The notes beneath the pieces were generated by a model. It did no database searches. It was not told where the DNA came from and saw nothing but the letters and a program-made list of their open reading frames with translations. A program made the position numbers and the translations under genes. 13,445 nucleotides of DNA from Coriobacteriales bacterium (GTDB taxonomy: Bacteria > Actinomycetota > Coriobacteriia > Coriobacteriales > UBA8131): NCBI GenBank assembly GCA_031286975.1, contig JAITTM010000057.1, positions 1-13,445 on the forward strand, given 5' to 3'. This document shows positions 6,597 to 13,323 of this stretch, one piece after another (position 1 is the stretch's first letter; every line of letters begins with the position of its first letter).

Positions 6597-6965
6597 ATGG
6601 TGTTTAGGTACTGCTGGTATCACGTCATTTCTGTCGATACAAATTGTGTCGAAAAGGTAGTTCAAGAAAAAAGGGATTGTATTAAGAATAAAACAATCGA
6701 GTACGATGATGATTTAATTGCATTGAATGATATGCGAACTACTAATGTCTGCCTCTACTTCAAACATCCTTATAGGCCTTCTATAGACGGGAAGTTAACT
6801 AGTGCTGCTGTAAATAGACTTTCTTTTAGTGCAGACAATCCACGCGCTGCATACAAGTCTATTCGATTGATACTTGATGCCAGTAACTCTTCGAACGAAG
6901 ATATATGTTGTAAATCAAATGGCACAATAAAAACAAAGGCAGATTTGGTAAACGGTGAACTATGA
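6597..6965 (+). other. AT-rich open frame of doubtful coding status
   Basis: From ATG 6597 a frame runs 122 codons to TGA at 6963-6965 (starting MVFRYCWYHV, ending KADLVNGEL). The same frame is also open upstream through the C9 tract. There is no ribosome-binding site, signal peptide, membrane segment or motif I recognise, and it is unusually Cys/Asn/Ser-rich. It lies in the same AT-rich island as the toxin-antitoxin pair and directly precedes a truncated gene, so it may be a decayed fragment, or a small island gene. The opposite strand is also open over 6770-6988 without a start signal. I cannot assign a function. Confidence 0.3.
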
Positions 6966-6986
6966 TTATGGTGTTTGGATGAAATC

Positions 6987-7073
6987 ATGATTTACCTCGA
7001 TAATGCAGCTACAAGCTGGCCAAAACCCGAAGTTGTAATTGAAGAATGCCGGTTACTTCTTGGAGGTTTATAA
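6987..7073 (+). pseudogene. N-terminal remnant of a class-V aminotransferase / cysteine desulfurase
   Basis: ATG 6987 opens 28 codons beginning MIYLDNAATSWPKPEVVIEE. This matches closely the start of PLP-dependent cysteine desulfurases and selenocysteine-lyase-like enzymes, in which M-I-Y-x-D-N-A-A-T-T/S-x-P-K-P is the hallmark first strand. The family is about 370-400 residues long. Here the reading departs after VVIEE into CRLLLGGL and a TAA at 7071-7073, eight bases before the CCA-adding enzyme start. The lysine that binds PLP and everything after the first strand are gone. This is a 5' gene fragment left by a deletion or recombination at the right edge of the AT-rich island. The identification rests on about 20 residues, but these are the most conserved ones. 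Confidence 0.7.
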
Positions 7074-7080
7074 TCGTTGC

Positions 7081-8637
7081 ATGGACACAGCTACTCTCAA
7101 CATTCCGCATTTTGCCCAAAGGGTCGTGGCGCGGCTGCACGCTTGTGGGCATCAGGCCTACCTGGTAGGGGGCTGCGTGCGCGACTCACTGTTGGGCACG
7201 ACCCCCAAAGACTGGGACGTGGCGACCTCGGCGCTGCCGCAGGAGGTGCAGGCCTGCTGTGCGGCCACGCCTGACTCCCCTGCCTTGCCGGTTATCGCCA
7301 CGGGCATCCAACATGGCACCGTGACGGTGCTGGTTGACGGCTCACCCGTCGAGGTGACCACTTTCCGCCAGGACGGGCCTTACCTCGACAATCGCCATCC
7401 GGAATCCGTGAGCTTTATAAGCAGCCTGCGAGAAGACCTTGCCCGCCGCGACTTCACCATCAACGCAATGGCACTGGACGTGAGCGGCGCGACAGACGCG
7501 GCTGGCGCAACTGGCGGGATTGGTGCGGCTGACGCAACTGGCGCGACCGGAGCAACGGGCAAGGCTACCGCACCCAGCGCAACCGGCACACTGGATGCGC
7601 CCGGCACACCCAACACAACGCGACCACAACCGCAACCGTCCCCGGCCACCCTCATCGACCCCTTCGGGGGGCTCGCCGACCTTGAGGCGGGCATCATCCG
7701 CACGGTGGGCGACCCCGACGCACGCTTTGCTGAGGACGGGCTGCGACTGATGCGCGCCCTGCGTTTCTCCGCGACGTTGGGTTTTGCCATCGAGCCACAC
7801 ACTGCCGCAGCCATCCACCGCAACCGGGAGCTGCTGGCCAACAGCGCCCCCGAGCGTTTTGTCGCCGAGCTCATGCGCCTGCTGCCCAGCCCCAACAGCA
7901 AGGCGGTGCTCGACGCTTACCCCGACGTGCTGGCCGTCCTTATCCCCGAGATCAGCCCCGCCGTTGGCTTTGACCAGCACAACCGGCACCACTGCTACGA
8001 CGTGTGGGAGCATACAACCTGCGCGATTTGCGCCGCGCCGCCTAACCCCCTGGTGCGCCTCGCCCTCGTGTTCCACGACTTGGGCAAGCCGCCCGCCTTT
8101 CGCCTTGACAGCAACGGCGTGGGTCACTTCTACGGCCACGCCGCCTTGAGCGCCCAGCTCGCCCGCGCGCGCCTGGCCGCCCTGCGCTTTGACAACGCCA
8201 CCATCGAGACGGTCTGTTTGCTGGTCGAGTCGCATATGCTCGATCTGAGCGGCAAGACCCTGCTTAGAGCACTGCGAAATCTGGGAGAAGCCCGGGTGCG
8301 CCTGCTGCTGGACGTCAAACGTGCCGACGGCAGCGCGACGGCCGCTCCTTATGTGGCTCAGCGCCTTGCCCACGCGGCAGAGGCCACCGCCGAGCTTGAG
8401 CGCATCCTGGCCGAGGAGCGGTGCTTCAAGCTCAAGGATCTGGCAATCAGTGGCCACGACCTTTTAGCGGCGGGCATCCCCGAGGGTCCGCAGATAGGCG
8501 CTCTGCTCGAAGCCCTGCTTGATGAGGTGATCGAAGGCAGCCTCCCCAATGAGCGGGAGGCTTTGCTCGCCTATGCCTCAGGGATGAACTCCGGGTCACA
8601 GAGCAGCTCGACTTCCAGCTCGCTGCCAGCAGGGTAG
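7081..8637 (+). CDS. CCA-adding tRNA nucleotidyltransferase with HD domain
   Basis: A 518-residue protein that would build or repair the 3' CCA end of tRNAs. The head domain has the nucleotidyltransferase signature YLVGGCVRD (27-35) and DWD (44-46), whose aspartates bind the metals. Then come RRDFTINAMALD (122-133) and LIDPFGG (191-197), with RFAEDGLRLMRALRF (215-229) as the neck region. An HD domain with HHCYDVWEHT (303-312) and FHDLGKP (331-337) and a typical end (GPQIGALLEALLDEV) follow. Residues ~134-189 are a Gly/Ala/Thr-rich insertion absent from ordinary members. The last ~18 residues, Ser-rich, are read across the convergent moeA end and may be an added tail. ATG 7081 is chosen because homology begins soon after; GGAGG at 7062-7066 is 14 bases away, rather far. 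The upstream TTG at 7039 would read through the desulfurase remnant. Confidence 0.9.
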   Translation: MDTATLNIPHFAQRVVARLHACGHQAYLVGGCVRDSLLGTTPKDWDVATSALPQEVQACCAATPDSPALPVIATGIQHGTVTVLVDGSPVEVTTFRQDGPYLDNRHPESVSFISSLREDLARRDFTINAMALDVSGATDAAGATGGIGAADATGATGATGKATAPSATGTLDAPGTPNTTRPQPQPSPATLIDPFGGLADLEAGIIRTVGDPDARFAEDGLRLMRALRFSATLGFAIEPHTAAAIHRNRELLANSAPERFVAELMRLLPSPNSKAVLDAYPDVLAVLIPEISPAVGFDQHNRHHCYDVWEHTTCAICAAPPNPLVRLALVFHDLGKPPAFRLDSNGVGHFYGHAALSAQLARARLAALRFDNATIETVCLLVESHMLDLSGKTLLRALRNLGEARVRLLLDVKRADGSATAAPYVAQRLAHAAEATAELERILAEERCFKLKDLAISGHDLLAAGIPEGPQIGALLEALLDEVIEGSLPNEREALLAYASGMNSGSQSSSTSSSLPAG

Positions 8638-9776
8638 TCTCCGCCTTCAAGGCTGTTGATGAACTGAGCGTTGGGAACCCCGATTATGTAGGGGCCATCG
8701 CCGCGGTTGAGGGAAAGCGGGGTGGCGCTGTAGCCCTCGGGGCTGCGCCTGACATCAAGGCGGCTCCAGAACTGGAAGCCCTTGCGTGTGTTGAGATCCT
8801 TTGTGAGCCGCACCTTGATGCGGGGATGCTCGTGGGTTCGCACACCCAGCCACCGTGCGATGATGCCCGCCAGACACCATTCAAAGACGTAATAGGTCGC
8901 CACCATCGGTCCGGGAACATTTACCACGACCTTGCCCTCGATCACGGCAACACAGACGGGACGCCCCGGCGCAGCCGATGCCCCGTGACAGATCACGGTG
9001 CCGCGTGATTTGAGCAGCGCGGCGTTGAGGTCGTCCTCGCCCTTGGATGAGCCGCCGTTTATGACCACGATATCCGCCTGAGCCAGCGCCGTGTCCAAAG
9101 CCTCCGCCAGCGCCGCCTGCTTGTCGCGCACGATAGGCAGGCAGCTGACCTCGGCACCCAGCGAGCTGAGCATATGCCGTGCCAGTGTTGAGTTGCTGTC
9201 GATATTCTGTCCACGTCCCGGCAAGCTGCCCGCGCAGACAAGTTCGTTGCCGGTGGGGATAAAGGTCACCCGGGGAGGGGCGATAACGGCTATCTCCGTA
9301 TGCCCTGCCCGTACGAGCAGGGCAACATCAACGGGACGAACCTTCCAACCGCTGTGGAACAAGAGGTCGCTTTTGCGGAGGGATTCCCCGGTTGGCTCCA
9401 CATTCATCCGGGGGGTGACAACCAACTCGTCAGCGAGTGCGATGCCACCGCCTTTGAGCATGGTCACGTCTTCTATCTTGATAACGGCATCAAAGGCATC
9501 GTCAAAGTCGTCGCCTGTATCGGCACGCACGTAATCCCTGCCAAGCTTAAAGCCTTCAAGATCGGGGCGCCCCTGGGCAAAATCGGCAGAGCGCACGGCG
9601 ATACCATCCATGCGCGAGGCGCGCACAACCGGTTGTGTGACGCGTGAATAGACATCCGCGGCCGTGATGTATCCCACTGCGTTGTCAACGGCAGCCGTGA
9701 TGGTTTGAGGCTTGGGCGTCCACTCGGCAAAGAGCCGATCGAGGACTTGTTGGCGAGTATAATCGTCAAATTTCAT
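8571..9776 (-). CDS. moeA: MoeA-like molybdopterin molybdenumtransferase
   Basis: A 401-residue cytoplasmic protein of the MoeA family, which inserts molybdate (or tungstate) into adenylylated molybdopterin. N-terminal MoeA region with SRMDGIAVRSADF (54-66, usual MDGYA); MoCF-biosynthesis-like domain with FIPTGNELV (172-180), NSTLARHMLSSLGAEV (195-210), NGGSSKGEDD (240-249) and APGRPV (269-274); then NVPGPMVATYY (286-296) and a C-terminal domain IV. Two catalytic-loop motifs differ from the textbook MoeA (GGxSxGxxD and LPGNPVSA), so it belongs to a divergent subgroup and could prefer another oxyanion or partner. AAGGAG eight bases before ATG 9776 fixes the start. It is last in a leftward operon behind a FecCD-type ABC importer, and its 3' end overlaps the CCA-enzyme gene by 67 bp. 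Confidence 0.85.
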   Translation of the reverse strand: MKFDDYTRQQVLDRLFAEWTPKPQTITAAVDNAVGYITAADVYSRVTQPVVRASRMDGIAVRSADFAQGRPDLEGFKLGRDYVRADTGDDFDDAFDAVIKIEDVTMLKGGGIALADELVVTPRMNVEPTGESLRKSDLLFHSGWKVRPVDVALLVRAGHTEIAVIAPPRVTFIPTGNELVCAGSLPGRGQNIDSNSTLARHMLSSLGAEVSCLPIVRDKQAALAEALDTALAQADIVVINGGSSKGEDDLNAALLKSRGTVICHGASAAPGRPVCVAVIEGKVVVNVPGPMVATYYVFEWCLAGIIARWLGVRTHEHPRIKVRLTKDLNTRKGFQFWSRLDVRRSPEGYSATPLSLNRGDGPYIIGVPNAQFINSLEGGDYPAGSELEVELLCDPEFIPEA

Positions 9777-9802
9777 GAAAGAGACTCCTTCTGATAGATT
9801 GC

Positions 9803-9896
9803 CCCCTCGGCGCTCGGTGGCGCCGAGGGGTCGCAGAGTGCTCTGCGAGCGATTGAGCCATCCAGCAAGGCACCGATTGTCGGCGATGCCTTGCTG
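9803..9896 (-). promoter_or_regulatory. Three tandem hairpins in the moeA leader
   Basis: The 125-base gap between the binding-protein stop and moeA is almost filled by three stems. In transcript order they are: arms 9896-9887 and 9872-9863 (10 bp, AGCAAGGCA core, inner CCGA/TCGG); 9848-9831 (TCGCAGA/TCTGCGA, four-base loop); and 9830-9820 with 9813-9803 (11 bp, CCCCTCGGCGC, six-base loop). No T tract follows any of them. They could end or pause the upstream message, stabilise the 3' end of the transporter mRNA, or form a cofactor-sensing leader for moeA. Confidence 0.7.
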
Positions 9897-9901
9897 CTGA
9901 C

Positions 9902-11047
9902 TTACGCAGGAGGCAGGTGGTCAAGCAGTCTCTGCGCGTTCTCGTCGCTTAACGTGTAATCATAAAACGTCGTGTAGTAATCTTGAACCTCTTTGACCAT
10001 GTCGAGATCGGTGAACAACTCAGGATACATCTTCTGGGCAAGGTATTCCATGAGAAGGACACCCTCGCTTGAATAATCCCAATACATCACACCGTCGGGG
10101 CAGATGATCACGTTGTTGCCCTTAACCGCATCCAGCTCAGCCCAAGCGGCGCCTTGTGTGATGGCCTCGGCCTCGGTAGCATCCATGCGCCCGGCAAAGA
10201 GGTAGTCGGGATTCCAGGCGACGATCTGCTCCATGGTCACTACAGTATCCATCTCGGCACCGGTCTCATCGGCAAGGTTCTTGCCGCCCGCAAGCTCCAG
10301 CCAGAATGAGACATAGGAGTACTGCGAAAACAGACCCAGCCCTTCCTCGCCATAGGCATAGAGGGCGGTCTTGCGCTCAGCCTCGGGAATCGCGCCAACG
10401 CGCTCCTGCACAAACGCGACCTTCTGGTCAAAGTAGTCAAACCACTTCTGGGCCTTGTTGTGCGCGGTGCCGCCAAAGACATCGGCAAAGACCTGAACCT
10501 CGGCCTTTTGGTAGGCGATGAACTCATCAAGCGTTGTGGGGTTGCCACCGCTCGGTTGCTGCACCACCACAACGGGCAGGCCAACAGCCTCCATGCTCTT
10601 GAGGGGCTCCTCATAATCCCAGAATAAAACGGCGTCTGCTCCCAGCTCGAGGAGTCCTTCGACATTCGGTTCACCAGGGCTACTGATGGGAGCTACGCTG
10701 CTGATGGCGGGGTTGGTCGCGACAACCCAGGGGCGCTCGACCATGTAGAAGTGCGCTCCGGCAAGGCGGTGCGCCTGCCCGAGCAAAAACACCTTCTCGT
10801 AGGAGGGCCCTGCAATTGCCACGGCTCTTTCTACCGGGGCGACAAACTCAACGCTGCGACCCGCAAGATCGACGATGCTCGTAGGGTACTCTGCGGGCGC
10901 AGCTAACTCAGGGGCCTGGGCTGCCGGTGTCTGCGACTGCTCAGCGGGTTTATCCTGCGTGCAGCCCAACAGGGTCATCGACCCAAGCAAACACAAGCTC
11001 AAGAGCGTCGCCAACCACATTCTTCCTCTGTTCTTCATCCTCTTCAT
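9902..11047 (-). CDS. FecB/BtuF-type ABC transporter substrate-binding lipoprotein
   Basis: From ATG 11047 the product is 381 residues, with a lipoprotein signal peptide (MKRMKNRGR, hydrophobic core, lipobox LLGC with Cys29). It would be lipid-anchored outside the membrane. After a Gln/Ala/Pro-rich linker (30-57) comes a helical-backbone binding domain of the Peripla_BP_2 type: PTSIVDLAGRSVEF, NVEGLLELGADAVLFWDYEEP, MEQIVAWNPDYLFAGR. These deliver iron-siderophores, haem, cobalamin or, in a few cases, molybdate. The start is fixed by AGGGAG seven bases upstream and by the signal peptide. The frame stays open upstream to 11191, but that longer form would bury the signal behind 48 residues. It follows the ATPase gene after a 131-base gap carrying 24-bp repeats and precedes moeA. 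The ligand cannot be read from sequence. Confidence 0.85.
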   Translation of the reverse strand: MKRMKNRGRMWLATLLSLCLLGSMTLLGCTQDKPAEQSQTPAAQAPELAAPAEYPTSIVDLAGRSVEFVAPVERAVAIAGPSYEKVFLLGQAHRLAGAHFYMVERPWVVATNPAISSVAPISSPGEPNVEGLLELGADAVLFWDYEEPLKSMEAVGLPVVVVQQPSGGNPTTLDEFIAYQKAEVQVFADVFGGTAHNKAQKWFDYFDQKVAFVQERVGAIPEAERKTALYAYGEEGLGLFSQYSYVSFWLELAGGKNLADETGAEMDTVVTMEQIVAWNPDYLFAGRMDATEAEAITQGAAWAELDAVKGNNVIICPDGVMYWDYSSEGVLLMEYLAQKMYPELFTDLDMVKEVQDYYTTFYDYTLSDENAQRLLDHLPPA

Positions 11048-11071
11048 GCCATTTCTCCCTTTCCCTTTTGT

Positions 11072-11143
11072 CTGACTGATGCACCGAGCGCGCATCTGAC
11101 TGATATACGTTCCTTGAACCTGACTGATGCACATTCCTTGAAG
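11072..11143. repeat. Three 24-bp tandem repeats between ATPase and binding-protein genes
   Basis: CTGACTGAT recurs at 11072, 11096 and 11120, exactly 24 bases apart, each followed by GCAC or ATAC. The second and third units also share TTCCTTGAA. The first unit has diverged in its second half. Read on the minus strand in the open frame upstream of the binding protein, each unit gives eight residues ending (C/Y)ISQ. They lie 24-96 bases before the lipoprotein start, on the transcribed strand of the operon. Confidence 0.9.
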
Positions 11144-11178
11144 TGCCTGCGATCCCTTCTCCTTTGCCACCTTCCTTT

Positions 11179-11985
11179 CTATCGTATGCAAGTGGGAACG
11201 CAGGTCATTCGACCGCAGTTCTCCAGATAAAGCAGGTTGATATGCTCACCATAGAGCTCTTCGAGCAGCGATTCTGTGAGGATATCGCCTGCCGCTCCCG
11301 TGCAAAACGAGCCCTTGCCGTCAATGACACCCAGGCTGCTTTGCAAAAGGATCGCGTGGTCGGGCACGTGCGAGGTCATCACGATGGAGTAGCCCTCGTC
11401 CGCCAGCGATGCGATGAGGCGCAGCGTGCGGATCTGGTTGCCGTAGTCGAGGTGGTTGGTTGGCTCATCCATCAGAATCAGGCGCGTATCCTGCATGAGG
11501 ATGCGTGCTATCTGCGCCTGCTGCCGCTCGCCACCGCTGATGCGCCCGCAGGATTTGACCCCCAGATGCGCTATCCCCAGCCGCTCCAGCAGCTCCCAGG
11601 CTCGTGCGTAGTCAGCTTTGCTCGGCACGGTGCCAAAGCGCAGGTAGGGCGAGCGTCCCATCACCACATAATCGAGCACCGCAAAATCGAAGCTCAGCTG
11701 CTGCGCCTGCGGCAGATATCCGAGTTTTTGCGCGAGCAAGTCGCGGCGCAGGGAGCGCAGATCCACACCGTCAAGCTCGACTACGCCCTCCTGGGGTCTC
11801 AGCAGCCCCGCAATGCAGTTGAGCAAGGTGGTCTTGCCGGAGCCGTTGGGGCCCAAAAGCACCAATATCTCGCCCTTCTCCACAGAAAAATCCAATGCGG
11901 AGAAAACCGGGTTTTGTGGAGTATAGGAGTACCCCAACCCAGCAACGTTAAGCCGAGTGTGCTCGGTCTGCCGCGCGCGGGTCAT
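11179..11985 (-). CDS. FecE/BtuD-type ABC transporter ATPase
   Basis: A 268-residue ATP-binding subunit that powers the importer from the cytoplasmic face. All nucleotide-binding motifs are present: Walker A GPNGSGKTT (45-53), Q-loop Gln93 (LPQAQQ), signature ISGGERQ (149-155), Walker B LILMDEP (169-175) with Glu174, D-loop NHLD (177-180) and switch His206 (TSHVPD). The pattern matches the FecE/BtuD/HmuV subgroup that serves iron-siderophore, haem, cobalamin and some molybdate importers. Its ATG at 11985 overlaps the permease TGA as ATGA, so translation is coupled and the two subunits form one operon. The C-terminal ~15 residues contain two Cys (NCGRMTCVPTC) of no known role. The binding-protein gene follows. 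Confidence 0.93.
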   Translation of the reverse strand: MTRARQTEHTRLNVAGLGYSYTPQNPVFSALDFSVEKGEILVLLGPNGSGKTTLLNCIAGLLRPQEGVVELDGVDLRSLRRDLLAQKLGYLPQAQQLSFDFAVLDYVVMGRSPYLRFGTVPSKADYARAWELLERLGIAHLGVKSCGRISGGERQQAQIARILMQDTRLILMDEPTNHLDYGNQIRTLRLIASLADEGYSIVMTSHVPDHAILLQSSLGVIDGKGSFCTGAAGDILTESLLEELYGEHINLLYLENCGRMTCVPTCIR

Positions 11986-13082
11986 AGCTGCATCCTCCGG
12001 CGCGCGATGATCGCGACGAACAGGGCGGCACCCAGAATGCCCGTGATGATGGAAAGTGGTATCTCAGATGAGCTGAGGTTGCGGGCAAGGGTATCCACCA
12101 CCACAAGAAAGAGGCCACCCAGCAAAGCGGATGCGGGGAGCAGAAAGTTATTGTCCGAGCCCACCACCAGCCGTCCCACGTGGGGGATTATCAGGCCAAT
12201 CCAGCCTATGCTGCCCGTGATGCTGACGGCGCAGGCAGTGAGTGCCGTTGAGCAGACGATGGTAAGACCCCTGAGCAGCTTTACGTTGACGCCTAGGGTC
12301 GAGGCCTCACTCTCGCCGAGCGATAGCAGGTTGACCCTCCAACGAAGCGCGATGAGTATCCCGCCAAAGACCACGATGACCGGAAGGAGGGTCCAGAGGT
12401 CAACGGCATCGACGAACTTGACCGAGCCCATGGTCCAGAAGACTATCTGCGCAAGCTCCTCATAGACATTCGCCACATACTGGCAGAGGCTCAAAACCGC
12501 ACTGAACAAGCCACCCACCACGATTCCCGAGAGCACCAGGGCCAACGCTGAATCCTGCCGGAACAGCTTGGAGATGGCAACCGAAAGCAGCACGGCTACG
12601 ATGCCGCAGCTAAAAGCCGCGACCTGGATGCCCAGCGCACCCGTGTGCGCCATGATGGCAAGCGACGCGCCCACACATGCCCCCGACGAGACACCTAAAA
12701 GATCAGGAGACACCAAGGGGTTCTTGAAGATGCCCTGGTAGGTCGCCCCACTGAGCGAGAGCGCCGCGCCCACCAGCAGGGCGCCCAGAACACGTGGCAT
12801 GCGTGTGTTCAGCACGACATTCTGCGCCAGGGCGTCCCAGGTCTGCTCCACAGGAAACCACTGCCCGATAATGATGCCAAACACCGTATCTGGCGGGATG
12901 AAGAAGCGCCCTACGCCCAGTGAGAAGAGAACCGCGAGCACACAGAGCACTGCCAAAACGACCAGCAAGGCAACGGATATGCTTCTGCGCGCCAGAAACG
13001 CAGGGAGTTGACCAGCAGAGTGCCCTTTTAGGGGAGTTGCTTCGCCTTGTGTCAGTACCTTCTGTTTTGAGAGTATTCGCAT
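11982..13082 (-). CDS. FecCD/BtuC-type ABC transporter permease
   Basis: A 366-residue integral membrane subunit, the usual length, with about ten helices. Family landmarks: RMPRVLGALLVGAALSLSGA (94-113), YQGIFKNPLVSPDLLGVSSGA (115-135) and, near the C-terminus, GSIGWIGLIIPHVGRLVVG, which contains the coupling helix contacting the ATPase. It forms the pore for the ligand delivered by the lipoprotein encoded two genes on. The frame is open to 13229, but ATG 13082 gives the normal N-terminus, and the upstream extension would read the tandem repeats as Cys/Arg-rich nonsense. There is no Shine-Dalgarno before ATG 13082. Instead TATAAT ends seven bases before the A of ATG, the geometry of a leaderless message. 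Its stop overlaps the ATPase start by four bases. Confidence 0.9.
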   Translation of the reverse strand: MRILSKQKVLTQGEATPLKGHSAGQLPAFLARRSISVALLVVLAVLCVLAVLFSLGVGRFFIPPDTVFGIIIGQWFPVEQTWDALAQNVVLNTRMPRVLGALLVGAALSLSGATYQGIFKNPLVSPDLLGVSSGACVGASLAIMAHTGALGIQVAAFSCGIVAVLLSVAISKLFRQDSALALVLSGIVVGGLFSAVLSLCQYVANVYEELAQIVFWTMGSVKFVDAVDLWTLLPVIVVFGGILIALRWRVNLLSLGESEASTLGVNVKLLRGLTIVCSTALTACAVSITGSIGWIGLIIPHVGRLVVGSDNNFLLPASALLGGLFLVVVDTLARNLSSSEIPLSIITGILGAALFVAIIARRRMQL

Positions 13083-13088
13083 TTGACA

Positions 13089-13094
13089 ATTATA
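13089..13094 (-). promoter_or_regulatory. -10 box of the transporter operon, leaderless geometry
   Basis: Minus-strand TATAAT (plus ATTATA) is followed by six bases (TGTCAA) and then the permease ATG. This puts the expected transcription start at or next to the start codon. No good -35 box is seen at 16-18 bases. Lack of a ribosome-binding site agrees with leaderless translation, which is common in actinobacteria. Confidence 0.5.
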
Positions 13095-13152
13095 CACAGA
13101 TTTTGCGGTTGTGCCCTTGGTAACACCTGAGTTGCAGGGTTTTGGCTCTCTT

Positions 13153-13188
13153 TGTAGGCGTCCGCAAGCGTGTAGGCGTCCGCAAGCG
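13153..13188. repeat. Two perfect 18-bp tandem repeats upstream of the transporter operon
   Basis: TGTAGGCGTCCGCAAGCG occurs at 13153-13170 and again at 13171-13188. It is followed by the 10-bp palindrome CAAGCGCTTG (13189-13198). The block lies 60-115 bases upstream of the candidate -10 box. It may be a regulator-binding array or a simple replication duplication. Confidence 0.85.
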
Positions 13189-13226
13189 CAAGCGCTTGAA
13201 AGCAGAGGCATGGCGCTGCTTGCGCG

Positions 13227-13260
13227 CAAAACAGGAGCGGAGCGATCAGTGCCGCTCCGC
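13227..13260 (-). terminator. Intrinsic terminator after the gene ending at 13324
   Basis: Read on the minus strand, GCGGAGCG (13260-13253) pairs perfectly with CGCTCCGC (13244-13237) around an eight-base loop. It is followed by TCCTGTTTTG (13236-13227). A GC-rich stem with a short T run fits an intrinsic terminator about 60 bases beyond the stop codon, separating this gene from the transporter operon. Confidence 0.6.
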
Positions 13261-13323
13261 CTCTGTTTGGTGCTGCTCTTTGTTGCTGTTCTCTAGCGCT
13301 CTTCTTTGCTATTCCTTGCTTGC

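Noticed and set aside
6770..6988. A 72-codon minus-strand frame opposite the AT-rich ORF
   Set aside because: No ribosome-binding site or family match; not enough to prefer either strand, so only the plus-strand frame is noted at low confidence.
7342..8457. A 371-codon minus-strand frame across the CCA-enzyme gene
   Set aside because: Antisense shadow; the plus strand has all nucleotidyltransferase and HD motifs.
11048..11191. N-terminal extension of the binding protein starting at TTG 11191
   Set aside because: It would place 48 residues before a clear lipoprotein signal peptide; ATG 11047 has a strong ribosome-binding site and correct signal geometry.
11143..12465. A 440-codon plus-strand frame across the ABC transporter genes
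   Set aside because: Antisense shadow of the ATPase and permease, whose motifs are complete on the minus strand.
13090..13098. TTATACACA, a match to the DnaA-box consensus
   Set aside because: Single box with no cluster, no AT-rich unwinding region and no replication gene nearby; it overlaps the permease -10 box and is probably chance.
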